Shown: positions 1 through 7,954 of the stretch, piece by piece | Numbering within the stretch: position 1 is the first letter of the stretch | How the letters are laid out: each line of letters begins with the position of its first letter | Assembly: GCA_947487055.1 (NCBI GenBank) | Contig: CANKVN010000008.1 | Span: forward strand, 1 to 42,040 | Direction of reading: 5' to 3' | From: Flavobacteriales bacterium | GTDB lineage: Bacteria; Bacteroidota; Bacteroidia; NS11-12g; UBA955 | DNA: 42,040 bases | Translations under genes and position numbers: made by a program | The notes under the pieces: model-generated | The model's input: only the letters and a program-made list of their open reading frames with translations | What the model was told of the DNA's origin: nothing | The model's database searches: none

Positions 1-650
1 AGTCGTTGATGGTCTGTGCACCGGCTCCGTTGAAATTTATTGTGCTGCCAGTTGTAGTGTAGGTATTGGTGCCAGGGGTAAATGTGCCTGCCACGCCGAT
101 GGAACCTGTTGAAGCTAAAGTTCGGCCACCGCTATTGCTGCTTGCGAGGTTGTTGTAGTTGAAGGCGTTAATGCTCTGAGCCGCGGGTCCGTTGAAGTTT
201 ATGGTACTGCCTGTTGTGGTGTAGCTATTGGTGCCAGGGGTAAATGTGCCTGCCACGCCGATGGAACCTGTTGAAGCTAAAGTTCGGCCGCCGCTATTGC
301 TGCTGGTAAGGTTGTTATAGTTGAAGTCGTTGATGGTCTGTGCACCGGCTCCGTTGAAATTTATTGTGCTGCCAGTTGTAGTGTAGGTATTGGTGCCAGG
401 GGTAAATGTGCCTGCCACGCCGATGGAACCTGTTGAAGCTAAAGTTCGGCCGCCGCTATTGCTGCTTGCGAGGTTGTTGTAGTTGAAGGCGTTAATGCTC
501 TGAGCCGCGGGTCCGTTGAAGTTTATGGTACTGCCTGTTGTGGTGTAGCTATTGGTGCCAGGGGTAAATGTACCTGCTACGCCAATAGTTCCTGAAGCTT
601 GTAGTGTTCGGGCACCGCTGCTGCTGCTGGTTAGGTCGTTGTAGTTGAAG
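1..650 (-). repeat. Tandem 162-bp (54-residue) coding repeats in a 324-bp higher-order unit
   Basis: The block at 1-324 recurs at 325 onward. Each 324-bp block holds two related 162-bp subunits (A at 1 and 325, B at about 163 and 487). The two blocks are almost identical for more than 500 bp, then diverge near 575. Each subunit encodes a 54-residue repeat with GGRTLASTGSIGVAG and STINFNG motifs. More degenerate copies of about 175-190 bp continue to roughly 1260. The near-identity indicates recent duplication or gene conversion, and it is a risk point for assembly collapse. The array continues past the left edge. Confidence 0.9.
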
Positions 651-3043
651 GCCCCGATCTGTTGGGCTGCAGTCCCATTGTAATTGATCGTATTGCCGGT
701 ATTGATCCAACTACCTACTCCTGTAGCAGAGAACGTCGCATCCCCTGCGATATTGATGGTACCGCTTTGGAGGGTGATGGCTGGTGAACCGGTGCGTGCA
801 CCACTGATGGTGAGGTTGTTGTAGGTAAAGGGTGCTGCTTGGATCGTTTGCGCACCGGATCCGTTGTATTCGATCGTATTATTAGTTGTGATCCAACTAC
901 CTACACCAGCTACGTTGAGTATGGCGTTGCCTGCTATTCGAATGGTTCCACTTCCCAGGGTAATGGTTGGGGAGCCGGTGCGTGCACCACCTATGACTAG
1001 ATTATTGTAGTCAATGGGGGCGATGGTTTCGGCTCCGGTGCCGCCATAAGTAAATGTATTACCGGTATTGATCCAACTGCTCACATTGCTCGCTGAAATC
1101 ACAGCTGTGTTGCGGGCAGTAATTAATCCGCTGGCTAGTGTAAGACCATTACCGCCCCGGTTTCCGCTGATATTCAGGGTGTGGTAATTGCCCGGTGCAA
1201 TGGTTTGTGCGCCACTTCCGTTGTAGGTGACCGTTGATCCGTTTTCGCAGGCGAAACTCAGACCGGTTGAATTGGAACCCAATTCCAAAGTGGAATTGTT
1301 GGCCAGTTTGCAGGCACCGGCGATGGTATTGGTTCCCGTTGTAAAGGTGATTGCATTGGTTCCGTCTCCAAGTATCACCAGCGAATTGGCTCCGGTGGTA
1401 GACCAGTTTCCGCTGAGGCTAGCCGTGCTTCGGTTTCTTATGGCAAAATATTGATCGGGGTCTGTAAAGTCGGTTGGGGGCGTACCGGTTCCGTTGGTAT
1501 TGGTACCCCAATTGGCTACATCGTCGAGGTTGCCGGTGCTTTTGGAGTAAAAAACAGTGGGGCCACAGGTTCCGGAAGCTGCATCGCCGGCGATGGTCCA
1601 TCCCTTTCCGCCCGTCAATAGCGTTCGAAGCGCACTCACATTGGTGCCATAGGTTCGTCCGCTTGCATCCAAACTTCGTCCGGTAGCGGAGGTGGTTAGT
1701 GCCCAGCCAGCGAGGGTGCGGGAGTAGTTGTCGCAATTCATGCCGCAGCTATTGAGCATACTAGCCATATTAACTGACGCATTCAGCACCCAGTTGCCCA
1801 GATTTTGGTTAAAGGCCGTGGCAGAACTAAACATCGAACTCATATTCGTAACCTTCGCCGTATTCCAGTTGCCCAGATTTTGGTTAAAGGCCGTGGCAGA
1901 ACTAAACATCGCCTCCATAGTCGTAACGTTCGCTGTATTCCAAGCCCCGATATTTTGGTTGAAGGCCGTGGCAGAACTAAACATCGAACTCATGCGGGTT
2001 ACATTGTCAGTATTCCAAGCCCCGATATTTTGGTTAAAGGCCGTGGCAAAACTAAACATATAACTCATATCCGTAACCTTCGCCGTATTCCAGTTGCCGA
2101 TGTTTTGGTTGAATGCGGTTGCATCCCAAAACATATTATTCATGACGGTTACATTGGCAGTATTCCAAGCCCCGATATTTTGGTTAAAGGCGATCGCGCC
2201 AATAAACATATCACTCATAACGATAACGTTCGCTGTATTCCAAGCCCCGATATTTTGGTTGAATGCAGATGCATAAAAAAACATCGAACCCATGGTTGTC
2301 ACCTTGGCGGTATTCCAGTTGCCGATATTTTGATTGAACGCATATGCTTCCTCAAACATGCCATACATGCTGGTTACATTGGCGGTATTCCAGTTGCCAA
2401 TGTCTTGGTTGAATACTGAGCAGTATCGAAACATGGCATCCATGTTGGTTACATTGGCGGTATTCCAGTCGCCGATGTTGGTTGGGCCATTGAGCCCGTC
2501 AACAGAATAAAACATGTTTGACATATTGGATACATTTGTTAGATTGGGCAAGTCGGTGGAACTGATATTCTGCAAGCTTTCACAATCATGGAACATATTT
2601 TCCATACTGGTCCACACGGTGCTGCCCCACTGGGTTATATCGACTAGTCGCAATCGGGCGTCATTCCCATAGTTGTAGAACCGCTGCAGGTTGGTAGGAG
2701 CCAGGCGCAGTTCAATAGTCGCCCCGGCGGGCAGGCCGGATATGGTTCGGAGTTGTTCGGTTCCGGCAGCAAAGCTTCCCGAGCCGCTGCTGCTGCCCGG
2801 CGAGAGCTCTTGCCAGGTATAAGCAACAGAGCCTGCGGCATTGGTGGTGTAAAAGTCGATGGTGTTGTTCGGTAAGCTGTAGGGGGGTTTGGAAAGGTCC
2901 CATTTGGTTACAAAGTCGGAGGCTTGTGCATACCCAATGTTGGCGCAAATACAAAACAACAGCATCATTAACCCATTTTTAAGGGGTGTTATTTTTTCGG
3001 AAAAATTGAGAAGAAATCTTGATTTCTTGATTGAGGTAATCAT
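1..3043 (-). CDS. Giant repeat-rich surface protein, BspA-like/DUF285 (N-terminal part, runs off left edge)
   Basis: The minus-strand frame is open from ATG at 3043 to the window edge, about 1014 codons, so the C-terminus is missing. The N-terminus has basic residues followed by the hydrophobic run LMMLLFCICANIGYAQA, a signal peptide with likely cleavage after AQA. Another in-frame ATG pair at 2968/2965 would start directly at this run; 3043 is preferred because it supplies the basic n-region. The mature protein begins SDFVTKWDLS, then come about twelve 25-residue repeats of the type MSSMFSSATAFNQNIGNW (DUF285/BspA-like), a spacer, and longer beta-type repeats containing GSTINFNG and FTPGTN. 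DUF285 proteins are generally exported surface proteins, often adhesive. A T9SS sorting domain would be expected beyond the left edge but is not visible. Adhesion or a surface-layer role is inference; export is well supported. Confidence 0.85.
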   Translation of the reverse strand, partial: MITSIKKSRFLLNFSEKITPLKNGLMMLLFCICANIGYAQASDFVTKWDLSKPPYSLPNNTIDFYTTNAAGSVAYTWQELSPGSSSGSGSFAAGTEQLRTISGLPAGATIELRLAPTNLQRFYNYGNDARLRLVDITQWGSTVWTSMENMFHDCESLQNISSTDLPNLTNVSNMSNMFYSVDGLNGPTNIGDWNTANVTNMDAMFRYCSVFNQDIGNWNTANVTSMYGMFEEAYAFNQNIGNWNTAKVTTMGSMFFYASAFNQNIGAWNTANVIVMSDMFIGAIAFNQNIGAWNTANVTVMNNMFWDATAFNQNIGNWNTAKVTDMSYMFSFATAFNQNIGAWNTDNVTRMSSMFSSATAFNQNIGAWNTANVTTMEAMFSSATAFNQNLGNWNTAKVTNMSSMFSSATAFNQNLGNWVLNASVNMASMLNSCGMNCDNYSRTLAGWALTTSATGRSLDASGRTYGTNVSALRTLLTGGKGWTIAGDAASGTCGPTVFYSKSTGNLDDVANWGTNTNGTGTPPTDFTDPDQYFAIRNRSTASLSGNWSTTGANSLVILGDGTNAITFTTGTNTIAGACKLANNSTLELGSNSTGLSFACENGSTVTYNGSGAQTIAPGNYHTLNISGNRGGNGLTLASGLITARNTAVISASNVSSWINTGNTFTYGGTGAETIAPIDYNNLVIGGARTGSPTITLGSGTIRIAGNAILNVAGVGSWITTNNTIEYNGSGAQTIQAAPFTYNNLTISGARTGSPAITLQSGTINIAGDATFSATGVGSWINTGNTINYNGTAAQQIGAFNYNDLTSSSSGARTLQASGTIGVAGTFTPGTNSYTTTGSTINFNGPAAQSINAFNYNNLASSNSGGRTLASTGSIGVAGTFTPGTNTYTTTGSTINFNGAGAQTINDFNYNNLTSSNSGGRTLASTGSIGVAGTFTPGTNSYTTTGSTINFNGPAAQSINAFNYNNLASSNSGGRTLASTGSIGVAGTFTPGTNTYTTTGSTINFNGAGAQTIND
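1785..2490 (-). repeat. Tandem 75-bp (25-residue) BspA/DUF285 repeats
   Basis: The plus-strand text repeats every 75 bp around 'ttttggtt(a/g)aa'; for example the ccag/ccaa boundary falls at 2090 and again at 2165. On the minus strand nine consecutive units carry FNQ(N/D)(I/L)G(N/A)W, each preceded by a V(T/I)xM..MF segment. Degenerate units flank the array on both sides (about 2500-2640 and 1700-1780). The units vary much more than the 324-bp blocks nearer the left edge, so this array is older. Confidence 0.88.
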
Positions 3044-3086
3044 AAACAAAGAGCGTGGGTTGGCTATCATTGTAGAAATAAAATGA

Positions 3087-3094
3087 CAAAAATA
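3087..3094 (-). promoter_or_regulatory. -7 element TATTTTTG upstream of the BspA-like gene
   Basis: On the minus strand this reads TATTTTTG, an exact match to the Bacteroidota -7 consensus TAnnTTTG. It lies 43 nt upstream of the ATG at 3043, giving a leader of about 37-40 nt. No well-spaced -33 TTG is evident. The rest of the 3044-3256 gap is AT-rich with no convincing gene. Confidence 0.5.
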
Positions 3095-3256
3095 GTACAA
3101 AAACACAAATAAAGTATGAAATATCTACAAAATAAATTTGACAAGACGTTATCTGCTGATTGGATGCACCAACCAAGCATATTTATCCGAAAGGATGTCC
3201 CAGGGCACCAATACCAAAATAAAACTGCCCCTTAAGAAAGCCAAGGCTTACTTATA

Positions 3257-3264
3257 TACCTTTG
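3257..3264 (+). promoter_or_regulatory. -7 element TACCTTTG at the lpxK start
   Basis: TACCTTTG matches TAnnTTTG exactly. It overlaps the first possible lpxK start (TTG 3262) and lies 6 nt before the next in-frame TTG at 3271. If used, the transcript would start at or next to 3271, so the mRNA would be leaderless and the 3262 start excluded. Confidence 0.5.
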
Positions 3265-3270
3265 CATAGC

Positions 3271-4281
3271 TTGGTTAGCCGCATTGTCACATACCTGTTG
3301 CTGCCTTTTGGTTATGTCTACGCCAGTGTTGCCTGGTTGCGAAGGCGCTTGTTTACCATGCTGGGCTTGCGCAAGCCGGCAAGTGTTTTTACCATTGCGG
3401 TTGGCAACCTTACGGTTGGTGGCACAGGTAAAACGCCCATGACCGTGTTTCTGGCAAACCAACTCCATAAAAATACAGCTATTCTGTCGCGGGGGTATGG
3501 CCGCAAAACAACAGGTTTTCGGGAGGTGGCTGTTTCGGACAATGCCGTTACCTGTGGTGATGAACCGCTGGAAATGAAACTGGCCCTGGAAACCACACCG
3601 GTATTTGTTTGCGAAAACAGGCATGAAGGCATTCGCCGTTTATTGGAAACACATTCCAACATAGATTCGGTTATCTTGGATGACGCTTTTCAGCATTTGC
3701 CATTGATGGCCCACCGCTATGTTTTGCTCTGTGATTACAAAAACCCTTTCTACAAGGATTTTCCGATGCCAGCAGGGCGCTTGCGCGAATTTAGGTGTAC
3801 CGCAAAAAATGCCCATGCCCTTGTGGTGACAAAGTGCCCTGAAAACATGAGCACAGCTGAAGCTGAAGCCATGCGTAAGGATTTAGGCAAGTACCAGGTG
3901 CCCGTATTCTTTTCAACTTACCAAAATGCAGAACCAAAAAACATGGCGGGAGAAGCATTGACTGCGCATCAACCCTGCATGGTGGTTTCGGGCCTGGCCC
4001 GCAATGATGCATTTCAGCAGTGGGCGCGCGCGCATTACAGCATCACGCATACCCTGGCCTACCGCGATCATCAGACCTACACAGAATCTGATTTTGCCCA
4101 TTGGGAGCATTTATTGAAGGAAAACCCAGACCTAAGCATAATCACCACACGCAAAGATTTCATGCGCATGCAACCCGTGCCTGGTTTCTTAAAAAACCGA
4201 ATTTTTATAACCCATACCATCCCAAAATTTCTTTTTCAGGAAGAAGATTTGTTTCTTCGCATATTATTAGGTAAAAATTAA
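3271..4281 (+). CDS. lpxK: LpxK, tetraacyldisaccharide 4'-kinase
   Basis: This enzyme phosphorylates the 4' position of the tetraacyldisaccharide lipid A precursor at the inner face of the cytoplasmic membrane. The family signature is clear: an N-terminal membrane-associated helix (YLLLPFGYVYASVAWLRR), the Walker A region GNLTVGGTGKTP, the ILSRGYGRK segment, and VILDDAFQH, the DDxFQH motif of LpxK. The length of about 336 residues is normal. No ATG precedes the conserved N-terminus; the in-frame candidates are TTG at 3262 and TTG at 3271. I choose 3271 because a perfect -7 box covers 3262. The gene is followed after 10 bp by gldH and then comM, probably one transcript. Identity is very likely; the exact start is uncertain. 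Confidence 0.93.
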   Translation: MVSRIVTYLLLPFGYVYASVAWLRRRLFTMLGLRKPASVFTIAVGNLTVGGTGKTPMTVFLANQLHKNTAILSRGYGRKTTGFREVAVSDNAVTCGDEPLEMKLALETTPVFVCENRHEGIRRLLETHSNIDSVILDDAFQHLPLMAHRYVLLCDYKNPFYKDFPMPAGRLREFRCTAKNAHALVVTKCPENMSTAEAEAMRKDLGKYQVPVFFSTYQNAEPKNMAGEALTAHQPCMVVSGLARNDAFQQWARAHYSITHTLAYRDHQTYTESDFAHWEHLLKENPDLSIITTRKDFMRMQPVPGFLKNRIFITHTIPKFLFQEEDLFLRILLGKN

Positions 4282-4291
4282 TTGTTGAGTT

Positions 4292-4777
4292 ATGAATCGT
4301 TATTTATCATTTTATTTGTTTTCTGTTGTAGGTTTTTCGCTGCTCTTTTCCCGGTGCAGCGTGGATGAACGGGTCGTTTTAAATCAGTTTGAGAAGGTAG
4401 ATGTAGGCGGCTGGCACTGGAACCAGGGCAAAAAATTCTCTTTCACCATCACCGACACCACCCATTATTACGACTTTTCCTGTGGCTTGCGTATCACAGG
4501 CAGTTACAGTTATTCAAACATCTGGCTGATGTATAAGCTGGAAGGCCCAAGGCTGGCCCAAAAAAATCAGTTTGAGGTTGTTTTGTCCGATAATACCGGC
4601 AAATGGCTTGGCAGCGGTCAAAGCAATTTAATCAGCTACGACCAGCCTTTTGCAAAGGGCTTAACCTTAAAAGCGGGTACGTATACCTTGGAATTGGCTC
4701 AAAACATGCGGGATGAGCGGTTGAAAGCAGTTTCAGATGTTGGTTTGAAGGTCATTAAGGCCGCAAAAATTTACTGA
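4292..4777 (+). CDS. gldH: GldH, gliding-motility lipoprotein
   Basis: A 161-residue exported protein. The N-terminus MNRYLSFYLFSVVGFSLLFSRC looks like a lipoprotein signal peptide, with acylation expected at Cys22; the residue before the cysteine is Arg, which is unusual for a lipobox. The body fits GldH: a region with FSCGLRITGSYSYSNIWL, then GKWLGSGQ and a C-terminal beta segment with GTYTLELAQNMR. In Flavobacterium johnsoniae GldH is needed for gliding, which depends on the T9SS and cell-surface adhesins; GldH homologues also occur in non-gliding Bacteroidota. It sits 10 bp after lpxK and 3 bp before comM, so co-transcription is likely. Gliding in this organism is not proven by this gene alone. 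Confidence 0.85.
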   Translation: MNRYLSFYLFSVVGFSLLFSRCSVDERVVLNQFEKVDVGGWHWNQGKKFSFTITDTTHYYDFSCGLRITGSYSYSNIWLMYKLEGPRLAQKNQFEVVLSDNTGKWLGSGQSNLISYDQPFAKGLTLKAGTYTLELAQNMRDERLKAVSDVGLKVIKAAKIY

Positions 4778-4780
4778 GCC

Positions 4781-6328
4781 ATGTTGGTAAAATTGTTTGC
4801 CAGCGCCGTAAACGGCGTGAACGCTACCCCTATAACGGTTGAGGTGAATGCCACCACGACCTCTGAATTTAAAACATTTGTTATCGGCTTGCCCGACAAT
4901 GCGGTAAAAGAAAGCATGTTCCGCACCGATGCAGCCATCAAAAACAGTGGTCTGGAACCCTTACGGCAGCGGCTGGTGGTGAATCTTGCTCCCGCAGATT
5001 TGCGCAAAGAGGGCAGCGCCTATGATTTGCCGATAGCGGTTGGGATGCTCGCCGCGACCTATCAGATACCGGAGCAGCCCCTGGCAGAATTCATTATCAT
5101 GGGGGAACTGGGTCTGGATGGCAGTATTCTTCCTATTCGTGGCGCCTTGCCCATAGCCATTCAGGCCATGAAAGATAAGTTCAGGGGGTTTATCCTTCCC
5201 GAACAAAATGCGCGTGAAGCTGCGATTGTCAAAGATTTGGAGGTTTATGGGGTTAGCAACCTCAGGCAGGTTGCAGATTTTCTTTTAGGCAAGCTGAAAC
5301 TGGAGCGCACCATTGCCGATCCAAGGGGTGAATTTGAAGAATCGCAGCACCTGTACGATGTGGATTTTTGTGATGTACAGGGTCAGGAAAACATAAAACG
5401 GGCCATGGAAATAGCGGCAGCGGGTGGTCACAATATCATTTTAATCGGACCTCCGGGAGCAGGCAAAACCATGCTGGCAAAGCGTCTTCCAACCATCATG
5501 CCGCCCATGAGCCTGCACGAAGCGCTGGAAACCACCAAAATACATTCGGTGGCGGGCAAGCTGGGCAATACCGGCGGATTGGTTTCACACAGGCCATTTA
5601 GAAGTCCACACCACACCATAAGCGATGTGGCCCTGGTGGGCGGCGGCAATCATCCGCAGCCGGGTGAAATCAGTTTGGCCCATAATGGGGTATTGTTTTT
5701 GGACGAGTTACCGGAATTTAAAAGAACAGTGTTGGAGGTAATGCGACAGCCTTTGGAAGAACGAAAGGTTACCATTTCCAGGGCGCGCTGGACGGTGGAT
5801 TATCCGTCGAGCTTTATGCTGGTAGCGAGCATGAATCCTTGTCCTTGTGGATATTACAACCATCCGGATAAAGAATGCGTGTGTGCACCGGGGGTGGTGG
5901 AACGTTATTTAAGCCGCATTTCGGGCCCTTTGCTGGACCGGATAGACATCCATATAGAAGTTACCCCGGTAGGCTTTGATGAGCTCACCTCGCGGAACAG
6001 GAATGCGGAAAAAAGCGAGGCCATACGGCAGCGGGTTCAGCAAGCGCGGGAAGTACAGCAGCAGCGCTATGTGGAATCGGCAGGTGTTTATTGCAACGCC
6101 CAGTTGCCCAGCAATAAAGTGCAGGATACTTGCGAAATCAATGCGGCTGGCCAAATGTTGCTTAAGGCGGCCATGCAAAAGCTGAATCTCAGCGCCAGGG
6201 CTTACGACCGCATTTTAAAGGTAAGCCGCACGATAGCCGATTTGGCTGGTGCGGAACAAATTCAGATAGAGCATTTGGCAGAGGCAATCCATTACCGCAG
6301 CCTGGACCGGGAAAACTGGGGCGGGTAG
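4781..6328 (+). CDS. comM: YifB/ComM-family Mg-chelatase-like AAA+ ATPase
   Basis: The 515 residues match the full family length. The N-terminal part (about 1-170) is the Lon-protease-like fold typical of YifB, with KESMFRTDAAIKNSG. The AAA+ core has Walker A GPPGAGKT at 223-230, Walker B LFLDE at 305-309 and the RSPHHTISD segment. A cysteine cluster (CPCGY at 354-358, then CVC) is the family zinc-binding type, and a C-terminal Mg-chelatase helical domain includes LSARAYDRILKVSRTIADLA. ComM in naturally transformable bacteria is a hexameric helicase that promotes branch migration during integration of incoming DNA. It starts 3 bp after the gldH stop and probably ends the lpxK operon. The family is certain; the transformation role here is inferred from relatives. 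Confidence 0.93.
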   Translation: MLVKLFASAVNGVNATPITVEVNATTTSEFKTFVIGLPDNAVKESMFRTDAAIKNSGLEPLRQRLVVNLAPADLRKEGSAYDLPIAVGMLAATYQIPEQPLAEFIIMGELGLDGSILPIRGALPIAIQAMKDKFRGFILPEQNAREAAIVKDLEVYGVSNLRQVADFLLGKLKLERTIADPRGEFEESQHLYDVDFCDVQGQENIKRAMEIAAAGGHNIILIGPPGAGKTMLAKRLPTIMPPMSLHEALETTKIHSVAGKLGNTGGLVSHRPFRSPHHTISDVALVGGGNHPQPGEISLAHNGVLFLDELPEFKRTVLEVMRQPLEERKVTISRARWTVDYPSSFMLVASMNPCPCGYYNHPDKECVCAPGVVERYLSRISGPLLDRIDIHIEVTPVGFDELTSRNRNAEKSEAIRQRVQQAREVQQQRYVESAGVYCNAQLPSNKVQDTCEINAAGQMLLKAAMQKLNLSARAYDRILKVSRTIADLAGAEQIQIEHLAEAIHYRSLDRENWGG

Positions 6329-6455
6329 GGTTGATTACCTTGGAAAAACAAAGCAAAAGATACCTTTAAGGCTTGGAAATATAAAATAAAAGATTACATA
6401 AAACCTTGTTATATTAAAACCTTAATATTAAAATCGCCTTTTAATTTTAATAAAT

Positions 6456-7745
6456 ATGTTTAGAAATGCAACGTACCAACTGGAAAAATGGGCCGTAAAA
6501 CCCAGGCGAAAGCCCCTGATTATCAATGGTGCAAGGCAAATCGGCAAAAGCTGGACTGTACGTCAACTTGGCAAAACCAAATTTCGAGGCAATTATGTAG
6601 AAGTTAACTTTGAAAAAACACCGCAGCTGGCAGAAGTCTTTGCGCAGGACCTGGATGTTAGCCGCATTCTGAATGAACTTGAGATGTTGCTGAACATTTC
6701 CATCGACAAAAACACCCTGCTGTTCTTTGATGAAATACAGCAATGCCCCAAAGCCATTGTTTCACTTCGTTATTTTTACGAAGACATGCCGCACATCCCA
6801 GTCATTGCTGCCGGCTCTCTGCTGGAATTTCAGCTTAAGGAAATTGCATTCCCAGTAGGCCGGGTTGAGTTAATGGATATGTTTCCGATGAACTTTGAGG
6901 AATTTCTCAGGGCTACCCGCAATGAGGCCTTGCTACCCTTTCTATGCGATCCTGGGAAAACTGTTTCACCATTGGTTGAGCAGAAAATATACACCGAATT
7001 GCTTAATTATTTCTGGGTTGGGGGTATGCCGGCATGTGTTTATGAATTTACCCAAAACAGAAGTCATCGGGATGTAAGGAAAATACAGCAGGATTTGCTG
7101 TACACCTTCCAACAGGACTTTTCCAGCTATAATCCTATGGTAAATAAAGATTGTCTGCTGGATATTTTGGGTAATGTTTCCCTTAACATTGGCTCACAGA
7201 TAATCTATACGCGGCTTAGCAATCGTTTTACCTCACCCACCATCAAAAAGGGATTTGAAGTGCTGAGCACAGCCAAGCTGTTGTATAAGGTCAGCAATGT
7301 ATCAGTGCAGGCATTGCCGTTTTCCGTCACCGGCAAACAATTCAAAGCATTATTTCTGGATATAGGATTATTGCTGTGTATGAGTAACGTGGCTTGGGAA
7401 AATCTTTTTCACAACAAGGATACAAACTCCAATTTCACAGGTTCATGGGCGGAACAATTTGTAGGCCAGCAATTGATTTGCGGGGGCTGCAAACCCTTGT
7501 ATTTTTGGGCAAGAACACAGAAAAACAGCAGTGCGGAAGTGGATTATGTTATTGAAAAAAATGGCGAAATTATACCCATTGAAGTAAAATCCGGCCGTTC
7601 AGGCAAATTGCGGAGCATGCACCTGTTGCTAAAGGAAAACAGCCATGTTAAACAGGGAATGGTACTGGCAAAGGTGGCTATGGGAAACGACGGTCCCTTG
7701 CAATTCCGGCCTATCTATGGTGCCGGGAGTTTGGTATCGGAATAA
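6456..7745 (+). CDS. AAA ATPase with DUF4143 C-terminal domain
   Basis: A 429-residue protein of the COG1373 type. Walker A is GARQIGKS (25-32), Walker B is LLFFDEIQ (88-95), and the conserved AAGSLLEF follows at 118-125. The C-terminal half is DUF4143, ending with a PD-(D/E)xK-like signature: AEVDYV near 360-365 and IEVKSG near 375-380. Such proteins are common, often horizontally mobile in Bacteroidota, and their function is poorly defined; the nuclease-like fold suggests action on nucleic acid, but this is not shown. The 127-bp upstream gap is strikingly AT-rich compared with its neighbours, and the gene stands alone with no partner. It is intact and has no recognisable -7 box close to the start. 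Confidence 0.88.
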   Translation: MFRNATYQLEKWAVKPRRKPLIINGARQIGKSWTVRQLGKTKFRGNYVEVNFEKTPQLAEVFAQDLDVSRILNELEMLLNISIDKNTLLFFDEIQQCPKAIVSLRYFYEDMPHIPVIAAGSLLEFQLKEIAFPVGRVELMDMFPMNFEEFLRATRNEALLPFLCDPGKTVSPLVEQKIYTELLNYFWVGGMPACVYEFTQNRSHRDVRKIQQDLLYTFQQDFSSYNPMVNKDCLLDILGNVSLNIGSQIIYTRLSNRFTSPTIKKGFEVLSTAKLLYKVSNVSVQALPFSVTGKQFKALFLDIGLLLCMSNVAWENLFHNKDTNSNFTGSWAEQFVGQQLICGGCKPLYFWARTQKNSSAEVDYVIEKNGEIIPIEVKSGRSGKLRSMHLLLKENSHVKQGMVLAKVAMGNDGPLQFRPIYGAGSLVSE

Positions 7746-7915
7746 CCTATAACTCACACGCCACCCAAATATGCGGTGCAGTTACCCTCATTCTACGAAA
7801 CAGAGGCTTGAAAAGTGATGCCGATTTTACCGGCTTTTCGTATGCTTCAATTTTACAATTCAGGAAATCTGACCAAGCTATGCGGGTGGTTTATTCCGTG
7901 GTGTGATGATTGATA

Positions 7916-7946
7916 AAAAGGAAGCGGCGCCTTTAGGCGCCGCTTC
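7916..7946 (-). terminator. Rho-independent terminator of the S46 peptidase gene
   Basis: A perfect 11-bp GC-rich stem, GAAGCGGCGCC paired with GGCGCCGCTTC (7921-7931 and 7936-7946), has a 4-nt loop. On the minus strand it is followed by CTTTTT (7921 down to 7916), so it terminates the gene whose stop codon is at 7955. The remaining bases from 7746 to 7915 hold no gene I can support. Confidence 0.85.
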
Positions 7947-7954
7947 AAAAGAAA

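Noticed and set aside
1-650. Regular repeats that could be mistaken for a CRISPR array
   Set aside because: The units are 162 bp, contiguous with no unique spacers, and keep an open reading frame encoding a repeated protein segment.
1227-2419. Several plus-strand ORFs (up to 204 codons) in the repeat region
   Set aside because: They are antisense shadows of the DUF285 repeats; their apparent repeat pattern comes from the minus-strand gene, which has a signal peptide and a known family.
7746-7912. Stop-free frame after the AAA/DUF4143 gene ending at a TGA near 7906
   Set aside because: It has no suitable start codon and no recognisable similarity. It could be a gene remnant, but nothing supports it beyond an open frame of about 55 codons.
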